A stretch of 64,000 nucleotides of DNA from Chenopodium formosanum (lineage: Eukaryota; Streptophyta; Magnoliopsida; Caryophyllales; Amaranthaceae): assembly GCA_024500155.1 (NCBI GenBank), contig CM044880.1:5394001-5458000 (forward strand). Reading direction: 5' to 3'. Below are positions 13,501 through 24,459 of this stretch, piece by piece. The notes beneath the pieces were generated by a model. That model searched no databases, was not told where the DNA came from, and saw only the letters and a list, made by a program, of their open reading frames with translations. The position numbers and the translations under genes were made by a program. The number at the start of each line of letters is the position of its first letter. Position 1 is the stretch's first letter.

Positions 13501-13869
13501 CTACTGAAAATAATTCAGATTAATAAAACAGTTTTATTACATGTGTGTCTAAAAAAGGCAATTCTTTCCTTTTGCAGGAACTGTATCATTGACAAGAATG
13601 CGAAAATAGGTAAAGATGTGATCATCACCAACAAAGATGTGAGCATACTTGACCTTATATATCCACCTTTATATGCCTTTTGTTTATTCTTTAATGCTTT
13701 TATTAGAACATGCACATTATTGTAAAGCACAAGACTGAACACTTGTCTTTTTTCGCTACATTTTAAGGGTGTTGTGGAAGCTGATAGGCCAGAACAAGGG
13801 TTCTATATTCGATCAGGAATCACCATTGTAGTGGAGAAGGCAACCATTGAAGATGGCACCATCATATAG
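10563..13869 (+). CDS. Glucose-1-phosphate adenylyltransferase (ADP-glucose pyrophosphorylase) large subunit, chloroplastic
   Basis: Makes ADP-glucose from glucose-1-phosphate and ATP for starch synthesis in plastids, as part of an L2S2 tetramer with the small subunit. Exons: 10563-10790, 11171-11293, 11447-11617, 11720-11812, 11919-12002, 12082-12137, 12258-12351, 12444-12629, 12753-12833, 12953-13039, 13119-13223, 13339-13445, 13578-13638, 13768-13869. These join in frame to 525 aa, normal for the family. Residues 1 to ~75 look like a transit peptide. The nucleotidyltransferase domain follows with GGGAGAQLFPLTS, WFQGTADAVRQF, SGDQLYRMDYM and FWEKPKG. The C-terminal left-handed beta-helix region (DAIISHGCFL, KIRNCIIDKNAKIG) ends in EDGTII. 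The large-subunit type is shown by PVGGCYRLIDIPMSNC and by Gln and Thr where catalytic small subunits carry Arg and Lys in the N-terminal loop, so the role is probably mainly regulatory. No frame breaks were found. Confidence 0.96.
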
Positions 13870-14257
13870 TCATCTTCCAAGTTCAGCAATGAAACTTCTT
13901 TCATACATTAAGGCTTGAAACAGGGGATTCGGATTAGGAACCTTCAGAGGACATTATGTCAAAAGGTGAGAAGTACTGTGAGCATGGACTACAACGAACG
14001 AGCTGCCAGAGATCATATATCGCCGTATGCCTTGTATGTTCAACTAGAGACCAGCTTGGCTATGCTGTGTACAAAAGAGAAAAGTGGAGAAATAATATTA
14101 AGCTGACCTCATGCTTATAATCATACTACTACTACTACTAGAACTACATTATATAGCAACATTCTGTCTGAAATGAGAGTTTTTGGAGTAGGGAATAATA
14201 ATGTGTTCAACTATCAAATAATCATAGATTGAAATCTTGTATCAAACTTTAGTTTAT

Positions 14258-14282
14258 ACATCAATAAAAAAGTTGTACACTT
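14258..14282 (+). terminator. Candidate poly(A) signal region of the AGPase gene
   Basis: An AATAAA hexamer (in 'catcaataaaaaagttg', ~14263) lies about 390 bases after the stop codon in T/A-rich sequence. Plant poly(A) signals are loose, so this is only the most likely site. Confidence 0.4.
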
Positions 14283-14635
14283 TTGGCATTTACACAAATT
14301 CTTTCATGCTTTTTTATATTTTTTACTCTATCCTTTGCTTGACCATACTATCCCACATTTATGGATTTTTTTTTCTCTTTTAAATAAATTACTTAGAATT
14401 AATATTCAATAATCAGTTATTTTCTTAAAATTAAGAATTTAGTAGATCTGTGCAGCATTTGTGGTATTTAATGTCAACTAAATCAATAAAATGATGTGAT
14501 GATTTTCATAGCCATGTGGCAAATAGTGAAAATTTCAAGGAACAAAACCAAAACACGGAATTTAGCTTAATTAGTTATTCAGTTACAAATTTGCAAGCAA
14601 TGTAACCAGTATTTTTTCACCTTGAAAAACAAAAG

Positions 14636-16773
14636 ATGGAGAATGATTCAAAAGACTATTCCTCCGCTCTCCAAACCTACCTTAACAACATCTCCATCTC
14701 CTCCTTGCCTGGCATCAGAGATGCACCAGGTTAGTACCCTTCATTTCTTCGACAATTATCTAGTTGTTGTCGTGTCATGTTTGTACGTTACTAGATCATT
14801 ATCATATTACATTATCAGCGTGACTATAATCTCGATGGAGGGAGTAATATTACTCACAACTGTCACAAGTCGTACTATGTGATCTTTTTTTTCACATAAT
14901 GTTTTATGTTATCTAAATAGATCTAACTCCCCTTCTTTATTATTCTAACCTGCTGAACTATGTATTGATGGCACAAGTACTGGAAGTAAAGGCTGGGGAT
15001 TCACTAAGAGATGCAATACGCTTGCTGTATGAGAAGAATGCAGCAGTAGCACTCGTCACAGACAACTCTAGTGCTAATAATGCTGCCATTTCAAGGCTTT
15101 CGGACCGCTACATCGGTGTCATTAGTTTTGCTTCCATGGTCCTATGGTGCATAGAGGTACAGTACCCTACTTGTCAAGTATACAAAAAAAAAACCATTCA
15201 TCAGATAGTTTATTTGGATATATCAGTCACGATTTATTGTTTATTTGTATGCACAAGCTCCATATGTTATATGTACACCATATCAATGCTACAAGGTTAA
15301 TTTCTATTGTGTAAACAGATGAACCAATGGAAAAAATAACTATCTCTTGCTTGTTTATTTTTGATATACTTTATATATAAACATGATTACTTCATCTAAT
15401 TTTGTCCAGTTTTTTAGTCCTGGTACTGTGGTCATTTAGTGATGATGAAATATTGCAGAGGCTTAAAAAGTATGAAACTAGTCAAAGCCAAAAGGAAGCT
15501 GGACAACAAGCTTTCGAAGGCTTCATCTCGAGGCTAGATCAGAATCCTGATTTGAAGCAAGCTAAGGTACAATTTTCTACTCTCCCTTTGTCCTCACGAA
15601 GAATTATACAATAGCCCACTAGAGACTTTTTAATAAACATGTTATGTCATCATATAATAATTCAATAGGTGGGAGAGCTAGCGAAATACTTCCTATGGGA
15701 TCCTTACATTCCTGTGCATTTGGAAGACGATACTCTCTTTCAAGTGCTCCTGCTGCTATCTAAGCATCAGCTCCTCGTTCTGCCTGTCATAGAACGAGCT
15801 ACTGATCAAGTTATCGGTTTCATTTCACAGGTAATCTTCTTTTCCAAGCTTTACTGATAGATTTTCCATAAGTAAGACTGCAAAGATTTTTATTTTATAC
15901 AACTGCAGAGAACTTATTATCTTCAGTTTGGTAGCAGAATGCTGTAGTCAAATTCCTTCTCCGATCAAGTGGGTTAGAGTGGTTTGACAGCATAGCTGAC
16001 GTTTCCTTGTCAAAATTTCGGTACTAAAACAAGTTCAAAGATAGTATATTTCAGGAAAACATTGAAAACACTAATCCAAGCAACATTAATGTCTATGACA
16101 GATTTCAGAGGAAGAACTCTGTCTATCAAGTATATGGAGATCAAAGTATTTCAGAAGCATTGTTAGTTATGTCGGAAAACAGATTCGCTACTGTTGCTGC
16201 AGTAGACAGAATGACTGGAGAGGTGATTGGAACAGTAAGAAAAGATGACATCACCCTTCTAAACTACTATCAACTGTTTTCTAAGTCCAAGTGAGTTACA
16301 TCTGTAGTAGTATTACCTGTAACTGTACTACTGTAGGCTCATTTTCGACGAGTTGTTGCTAAAACAGATTCTCTTGCTCTTGTTATAGGACTATGACTTT
16401 GGCAGAGTTCATTAAAATAGCCAGCAATAAGGACAGCTACAACCTTATTACTGAGAATCAGCAGCATGATCTGGTGTCCCAAAGTCTCCGCCTAAGAAAT
16501 AATTTTATCCCGAGAATGGATTTACCAGTCATCCACAAAGAAACTGACACCCTTAAGCAGGTCATGGTAAAAATGACAGAGACAAACAGTGAATCCAGCT
16601 TCATAGTTGATGAATCGAACAGAATGATCGCTGCCCTTACCTTCAAAGACATTATCATAGAGTTTGCTCCACCTTGTTTGGAATCAAGGATCAATGGAGG
16701 TGGGTTCTTTGAATTCGCTTTACAGAAAACTGGATGCCATATAGAAAATGGTACCTTGGTGTCTGACCAGTAA
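14636..16773 (+). CDS. CBS-domain protein, SNF1-related kinase regulatory gamma-like (PV42a-like)
   Basis: Exons: 14636-14729, 14978-15156, 15459-15566, 15669-15830, 15938-16020, 16081-16290, 16389-16773. They give 406 aa. Repeated CBS-type segments are visible: VLEVKAGDSLRDAIRLLYEK with YIGVISFASM, then PVHLEDDTLFQVLLLLSKH with QVIGFIS, YQVYGDQSISEALLVMSEN with EVIGTVRKDD, and PVIHKETDTLKQVMVKM with IAALTFKDII. Four CBS motifs, two Bateman modules, are the PV42/gamma-like arrangement. Proteins of this type bind adenine nucleotides or SnRK1 partners; here that is inference from family. Exon 6 has two possible acceptors. The upstream one (after atatttcag, ~16054) breaks the frame, while the one at 16081 keeps it, so 16081 was chosen. 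The first and last exons rest on frame and similarity. Confidence 0.85.
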
Positions 16774-17639
16774 GCCCCTCTGTGCCTTTTTTCTTTCTGT
16801 AATTTAAAGTCAAGTGAAGATGCTGTAGAATTGACTGTTCTAATCAGGTCGGTTGAATGTCATAAGCCCTGTCAAGTTAGGCTTCTTATTATTGTGTGAT
16901 CTTAAAACTGTACAATTATGTGTAGTGTGGAGCTCAATGCTCAAGCTGACTCAATTCTGATATTTAGGGTCTCCAGTCAGATGCTTGGAGTTAAACTGAA
17001 TATCACAGCAGAGATTATAACCATCAGCCATGTAATAAACAATCTCGAATGAAAATTATCATGCCAAAGGCAATCTACATAGTCTCAAACCACAAACAAG
17101 GCAAATGGAGTACAAAAATTTACAAAGAAAGCACAATAAAATTGAAATATCAACAAGGATCCCTTTATAATGAATTAATTGACAAAAGATAACAGACCAC
17201 ATCAAACTACAGCAGAAACACCGGGGATCATTTGAGAATTCTCCATAACCTGTTTGGAGATGCCGAGTAAGAAATTTATGCCTCACATAGCCTCCAAAGA
17301 ATTAAATCATCCCTCATTGTTGAGAAATGACACCGTTGTCTTCGCAAATCATTTCAGGCTCGGTTGCAGAAAAATGATGCCTCTTGGATTCTAGACCCAA
17401 AAAAAGAGGTCCTGCCACAGAGTGGCTGCATCCAGGAGGAAAAACACTTCTGCAGGATCCGCCATTGTAAAGAACCCCACTGTGAAAAATGTAGAGTGCT
17501 AGTGTTCTCTAAAATATAATCCTGTCCATCAATTGGTGGATTAAAAAATAAATTAAGGATAGTTCTATATATCCACATTATACAATTGCCAAGAGCATCT
17601 CTTAACGGTATAATTTTGGTAGTTCATTGCAGACGTATC
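16774..17639. other. Convergent 3' regions of the PV42a-like and PCH1-like genes
   Basis: The two stop codons face each other 866 bases apart. No further exon is supported, and the short frames here are chance. The interval must contain both 3'-UTRs and poly(A) sites. The transcripts may overlap, which is inference. Confidence 0.6.
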
Positions 17640-19996
17640 TTAGTACTCCTTGGTATTCCAAACTACAATGGATCCTCTTTTCTTAAATTCGCATGATTGG
17701 AGTCCATTCATGGCTTTCCCCATCAATGCCATGGCAGCAATACTTGGGAACTGTTTCTTTGCAAGCTCATCCTGCCCTATCTTCAAGCGATGAGGCTCAC
17801 AGATCACCAGGGGCTCAGCATTACTTGGCGGGGGAGCAGTACTCTTCTGACACCATCTCTGAATCCAAGAACAACCAAGCATACTTCGGTTCCTGTTTGT
17901 TGCCACCAGGGATGAGGACCCACCATTTCTTGGAGCCTCCACATTTTGCTCTATCTCCATCTGTGCCTTGTCATGATGCTTGCGTAACTTGGCATCAAAG
18001 CTCTCTCTATTGTATTTTGTTATTCTGTTGAAGAATGTATTAAATTTCTCATGCGAAGAGCCTTCCCCCATATCTGAACTCTTGGTACCAACCCCTAATG
18101 AATCAGAAGAACTTACCTTCAGACGCTTAATCCATCTGTTACCCGAATCTGGGCCAAGAGAACGTTCTTGTCGGGTATTACTCTTAGACCTTGAGGTCTG
18201 TTCATGAGATGAGAAGAGCTGTTTAGCATTCAAGCTACGGACTCTTGAAGTACTTGGGTCTTTTCCATCTGTTGAACTTACTGCAGGTTGAAGCCCAGGT
18301 TGCTCTTCTGCCTCTTCATTTATGTCAGGTATCTCTGTGATAGGCCTTTTGCTTCTGGTTTTCTCTGAGCTTGAATCACAGGCAGTTGGTGGGCTACTTT
18401 CAGCCATAGTGTCATCCTGAATGCAAAGCATCAGGCAACTACATGAGCTTATATAATTTGGAGAAGCACATTTTTGTCAGACAATTTATAATTATTCCAA
18501 ATGAAATGCCCGAAACACCAATATCCTCAAAACTAGTAGATATTGCATGTACAAGTATTCTTGTTAAATGATCATGCAACCCATAATCAACAAGAATTAA
18601 GAAATAGATACCTTAGTTGATGGGGATGGTTCCATACCTGTGATAAAATAAAGAAACATGCTGAATTAGTTTAAGAGAATTGCTCTAGAACAGCTCAACT
18701 TCCTGCTTAGCTAAAGACAAGAAATAAAGGCATGGTTCAGCAAAGTCTAAAACTACATTGAGAGAGCTGCAAAATACCCAATAGATTATGCCGGTTCTTA
18801 GGAGCTTCTACTTGCATTCCATTAGTTTCAGCAGATGCTTCATTCCTTGAACCCGTTTTACAGATGGAAGGATTTGCAGTATTTTCCTTCTCTTCGCTAT
18901 CATCAGTGGAGGTCCACAGAGGTTGGATCTTCACTCCTCTTGAACGAGGAGCAACATTAGTAAACATGCTAAAAGGCCCACCAAATGTCTTCTCTTCTTG
19001 ATGAGCTGAAGTTGGTTCAACCATCACCTGATGTCCTTTTGACATATTAACACAAGTTTCTTTGGTGAATAGAATGTGATGGGCTCTCTGAGAAATTTTG
19101 GGAGGATCTCCAGGTGAATTCTCCACAGAATCAACCATTGTACAAATCCTCATAGTCTCTACATTGCGGAAAGAACATGGAACGCTATCGAGGGGTTGGC
19201 CCCCATTTTGAGACTGCTGCTTGAGAAAAAAGGACTGAAAATTCTTTTTCCCTGAGGGACAACCATGTTGCAAACGTACTTCATCACTCATTCCAGAATC
19301 ATGACAAAGGTCATTTCCCATTTTCTTTTCATGAAACAGGACTGAAGAGGATTTTTGATACTTGCAACGATCCTGACTAAAACATGTGAAATTATCATTC
19401 GAAAAGTGTCGTTCAAATACCACAACTGGCTTTGATGCATCAGATTTGTTATTGTTAAAAGATCTTGATACACCTTTGCCTTTCTGTTCTTGGAATAAAT
19501 TCGACATAGCTTGTTGCTTGCTATTCCTCAAATTGAAATCCCTCGAAGTATCCTCTTTACCAACAGCTAAGGTTAGAGCCATGGACTTGTGGCCAAACTC
19601 GTGATCAACTTCTGTCCCAACTGTTGAGGCACTCTCTTTGTATTGGCCAAGGGTGAGACTTGGAAAAGATAAATTACTGAGTTTATTCTTAAAATTTCCC
19701 AGTTTCTTAGTCAAATCCTCGTTAACACATCCCCCGGTTTTTATTTCTTCAGGACTTTTACTTATTCCTTTCCCAGATTGAAGACTATCTTCTGTCTTAA
19801 GCCCACTTTGCACCAGGGAGCCTCTTGTATCAGCATGTCCTTTATTGTATCGCAAAAATGAGGAATTGTCAGCAATTGATCTTGGCTTAGAACTGTTATT
19901 TATCCAGCGGGTCATCCAGCTCGGCTGATGGGCTTGTAAGGATGTCATTGATGTTGCATCCTCGTCATGAGAAGGCCTAGCAGCATGATCAGACAT
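17640..19996 (-). CDS. PCH1-like protein (PHOTOPERIODIC CONTROL OF HYPOCOTYL 1 family)
   Basis: Three coding exons on the minus strand: 18778-19996, an unusual 26-nt exon 18612-18637, and 17640-18416. They join in frame (1219+26+777 nt) to 673 aa. The protein is Ser/Lys/Asn-rich and mostly disordered-looking, with no catalytic domain. An N-terminal motif PSWMTRWINN (~residues 26-35) and a C-terminal CSWIQRWCQK (~597-606) share a SWxxRW core. The C-terminal 75 residues (FPSIAAMALMGKAMNG, ending RGSIVVWNTKEY) are the most conserved-looking part. I recognise the family as that of Arabidopsis At2g16365, once annotated as an F-box protein and later as PCH1, which binds phytochrome B and stabilises photobodies. 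I see no F-box here. The family call is from memory and the function by analogy. Confidence 0.65.
18612..18637 (-). other. 26-nt micro-exon of the PCH1-like gene
   Basis: The acceptor ttatcacag and donor gtatct flank gtatggaaccatccccatca plus six bases. With the single leftover base of exon 1 it makes exactly nine codons (GMEPSPSTK). Skipping it would shift the frame and expose early stops. The fit of both splice sites and of phase supports it. Confidence 0.75.
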
Positions 19997-20000
19997 GTAG

Positions 20001-21464
20001 CTGGAAAGTGCAAGTATCCTTTTCTACTCTTCCTTAAAGCACTTTACTTACTCTCAAGATGCAATTTCCCCCTGAAATGCATACATGCAATCAAAATTCA
20101 TTTTACAGAAAAATAAACGAATTCAAAGTTAATCAAACATTCAGGCATATATCCATGCATTAAGCTGAGCTCATGTACATCAATCACGTTTCTCCATCAA
20201 GTCAGGTACTATGCTAAGATTGCTAACTCCTTATAGAAAATCCTGAATTGAACGAAAATTTCCCGAGAACAACAAATGAACCCAACAACAGTTTGCTAAA
20301 GAACCAGTAATATCAATATAACATGACAGAGAATTGGAATGCAGCCAACTTCCAACACATAACTGACATAAGTACATCCTTAAAATTTCTGCTAAAGACA
20401 AAACAAAGAAGATTTGACATTGAAAATTATCACAAAACCCTTAGATTAATTACAAAGAGGAAAAGAACAAAGTGAGTCCTATGACCTATGTCAGAGGCAG
20501 ACTGACTGTGCCATCAACCAAGGACAACCTCCCACCAGTGAACTGACATAAAAAATCAGCAGCCTTACTCATTTCAATTTATTTCCTTTACACCCTTAAT
20601 TGTAAGTACATCACTATAATACTAGTTTGTGATCAATGTAATTATAATAAAATATATATATATATATAGATTTACTTCGCTCATTTTTAGTCGGGATTAA
20701 TAAATTTATTGTGTAAACTCCGTTGTTGAATTATCAATAAAGCTTTGGATCATGTGCCCAGAAGACATATTTGGTCCCTAGTTTCTTAAAGGATAATTAA
20801 GGTCTGCTATCTGCTATGTACACGTCTGACAAAGTTTACTCTATTTAATTCCTCACAACAGACCAGCAAACTTAAGCTCCAAAGTTCAAAATAGACAACC
20901 ATAGACTACTCAAATTCAAACAAGGTCAAAAAACCCATCTGGGTCTAGCTGCTTACAAGTCAATTTCATGCTCTGAGAACTTAATGATGTAAATGAGATG
21001 TGATCCCGGGTTTTAGATACCACCCCCCAAAATCTTTACACAAATTTTCATATGTGGCTGGCCACGCGATATGGCCGGGGTTATTCGGTCGGTCATGGAT
21101 TACTCGATCATGGATTACTCGGTCGGTCAGGTGTACTTAGCGCTTTGGCGTTTGTTAGCTTAGTGCTGAAAACTTTAACTATCTAAGCTAACTAAAATCC
21201 ACACAACATAATTAATCACAAATTTACCATAATCGACAAAAGTTTAGTACTTTAACAAATAAAATTACCAAAATTCAGATCATATGAACTTAATTGAATC
21301 CCACTTTACTGAATTCCACCCAATTGTAAAACCCACATTCAACAAATGAAAAAGAACAGAAAAAATCCCAAAAATACAAAACAAGTACATTGAAATCCTA
21401 CAAATTGGCAGATCAAAATTTAAATATAAAAGCAGGGAATTCAAAGTAATGAAGATGAACTGAC
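20001..21464 (-). other. Candidate 5'-UTR intron of the PCH1-like gene
   Basis: On the minus strand the acceptor ttccag lies four bases before the start codon (19996). A possible donor, cttcttcag|gtcagttc, lies at 21464/21465. The intron would be ~1.46 kb. It contains a (TA)n tract near 20650 and a short stretch of repeated 'actcggtcggtca' words (21080-21130). No gene is seen inside. Confidence 0.4.
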
Positions 21465-21719
21465 CTGAAGAAGAAGAAAGTTAGGAGAAAATTGGTGCAC
21501 CCAGATAAACAAATAATGTCAGAACTCAGAAGTATGGAGATGGATATGATTTTCCTTTTCAAGTAATTACTACAATAGTTGTACAACTTGTTGGGAATTT
21601 GGGTAAGCATGGAATTTGGGACCTTTTTTAATAAGTGTATAATGTATGGTCTTAATATGAAGAATATGATTTTGTGGATGATATTGCTTTGATGAGGGCA
21701 GTCGATGGAAGAAAAGGTC

Positions 21720-24200
21720 ATGGTGTCAATTCATATGGTTCTACACTTACAAGTTGGTTCTACAAAGACACAAAGTGTTTTGTGATGTGAAGTTTTTCTT
21801 CCCCTCTTCCATTAGTTTAGTGTAATGTGTGTTTGGTATTATCGGCAATTTTCCGTTTTTGGATTTGAAGATTTTTAATTAAATGAATAGGTTGTGTCAT
21901 AAATTTACATTTATTGTGTATCAATTAGAGATATTAATTTTAAAAATTGACAATCGATCATTACTATGTGTTGTGATAACTGATAAAGCAAGTGGAATAA
22001 CAAAATAAAAAGATACGAGAAATATTACAATAACTTGTTAATTGTTGTTCAAAGTTATAATAAAAGAGTGTTATGTTAGGAAAATTGACATTTTATAAAG
22101 TCAAATTTAAAGTAAGATATTGGTACTTTTTTTAGTACTTTAAATCTTTAGCTAAAGCATATCTACTTATATAAAAAAATAAAAGGGGAAAGAGAGTAGT
22201 AACGTATTAGTAACAAAGGGTTAATCAATTATGAAAAATTAAGTTTGAATATTTATCAAGGGTATGGAAAAGATTTTAGCTAACCCTCATCGAGAAGTGA
22301 ATTCCTAATTATCGGGAAAAAGAATAGTAAACCAATTAGAATAATTACAATCAAACATCATTAATATTCATACTATCAATTATTGAATGATCTACATTAG
22401 CGATCCAATTGGTCTTTCGGTCGATATATATGATGGACAACTTTTAAACTAAGTAAGGAGACAACACTTCAATAATGCACTTATGCGCTCAATGTGTCAT
22501 GGCCAAAAATTGCCCTAATGTCTTTTATTAAATTGATAATTAGTAGATTGTCATCTTCAATTTGAATTTATGAATATTTTGTTGGAGTGTAACCTGGACT
22601 CCTTTAATAAGAGTTTTAGATATTGCTATAAATGTCTTGGCGTCGAGGTTGAATGTACAAGCCTTAACAAGGGCCTTACTGCTATCTTTGATGATCGACT
22701 CTGATCTTGTTGTTCTTGAGCTATTGTGAACTAGATCATTAAATTTCGTTTCAAAGAAGATGGTGGGTCGGTGTCTTTCAAGATTTGAGGATAGATGATG
22801 AAGGAATATGAGGGATAATGTTATGGGATCTCGGAATAGCCAATAGGAGATATCATAAAGAAAAAGGTATCTACGAGATTTCGTTGATGTAAGAGTTTGT
22901 GTTTCAATGAATTTTTAAAATACTTTTCTTCGGGTTTATATAAAAGGATAAATGCTCATTTTAAAGTAGAGAAGACGCTCTTTAAGATTGCATAAACCAA
23001 TTCTCTACATGTCAAAAAAATCTCAAGGTGACACAAATTATCTTGAACCCTCTTTTCTTTTCCGGTAATTTTCATCTTACGATGTGACCAAGATCCTGTT
23101 TTGATTTACTGAATTGAACAGTTTATGAGAGAAGGAAATTAGGAATTGGACTGAACTGAAATTAAGCTGAAGAGAATAGGTCCCAAGTGTAACTTCCTAA
23201 GGCACATTTTTTTTTTTCTTAAAATAAAAGGCATGGCTCAAAAAGCACCAAGGTGCAACATTTTTTTTTGACAAGAAGGTGCAATATAATTGAAACAATT
23301 TTAGTATACATTATCAATGGAGAAAAAGGATATTCCTAGGTATACTTAATTTAAATCAATAGCTAATAGACTAAATTATACATATAAATTTTAAAAAAGT
23401 GAGTAACAAATTGCAATAAGTTGAAATTAAAATTTAATAAAAAAGAGTCTTTAAGTAAAATATCTTCAAGTAGATCGACAGCTTGGATGCATTAGAGCGT
23501 GTTTGATTGGAAAATGACGATATCAATGGGGTGAAGTTGGTTGATAGAGTAGTGACTCACCTATTTTTCCTTAAAAAACACAAGTTAAAAGTTACAATAC
23601 TCTAAGTTAAAAGTTAATGTATAACCATTGTTATATCTTTTGGTACTACTACAAGGAGTTCCCACCGCCTTTGGCGAGTGGACTAATCTTTCGTGGAAGT
23701 TTGCAAGAGTAGTTCAGTTGGGATTTTTTCTATACAAGGCTCGAATCATTACCATTGTTATATAAATTGTAATTTTGATATAAATTTCTTCTAATCTTAA
23801 ATAAAACGATTTGAAATGTAATTAAAATCGAATATTAATGATTCTTGTCAAGTTTTACCGCATTGCTCCAAACAATCTAAACTCGAGTCAACTCATTTGC
23901 CATCTACCGACTTAGAAATTTCGTCAAATTAGGGATTTTCCATACGCTAGCATATTGCAATCACTTGGAATAATAAAACGGAATAACAAATTTAACTAGT
24001 ACAGAAAATAAATACGAGCAAACCCAGAGATTGGTAGGCAGAAGAAGCATTGAAGAGAGAGAAAAAATCGGGATAAAGAGAAGATAAAAAAATTAAAAAT
24101 AAAAATCCCCAAATCTCTCAATTCTACTCTGCGACTTTTCAAGCATCGCATTTTTCACCATTACCACTGTCGGTCTAACTCGGATTTCACTCGCCATTTC
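21720..24200. other. Divergent intergenic region between the PCH1-like gene and RER1
   Basis: AT-rich, with stops in all frames. At 23841-23936 there is a stretch that recurs in RER1 intron 1 (25368-25474). No gene or complete transposon could be delimited. The segment should contain two promoters pointing away from each other. At 24221-24417 a leader intron of RER1 is likely (cttacag|gtaaat to gtgcgcag|atct). Confidence 0.5.
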
Positions 24201-24459
24201 CAAAGCTTCAACTCTTACAGGTAAATCAAACTTTTCTCTCTCCTCCATTTATTACCAATTTTACAAGAAAAGATTCATCTTTTTCTCGTGAAAACAATCA
24301 GATCACACTATGTCGACCTTATTATAATAAATAAAGAAAAACCCACATCGCAAAATTCTTTAATTTAGCTGATTTCCCCATAAATTTCCCTAATTTTGTG
24401 TAATTTTTGGTGCGCAGATCTTGTATTGCCGCAAACCCTAATAAATCTAGGGTGTATTA

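Noticed and set aside
23640..23760. Possible tRNA-related repeat upstream of RER1
   Set aside because: Words such as 'ggctcgaatcatt' resemble a B-box, but there is no A-box at the right spacing and no tail.
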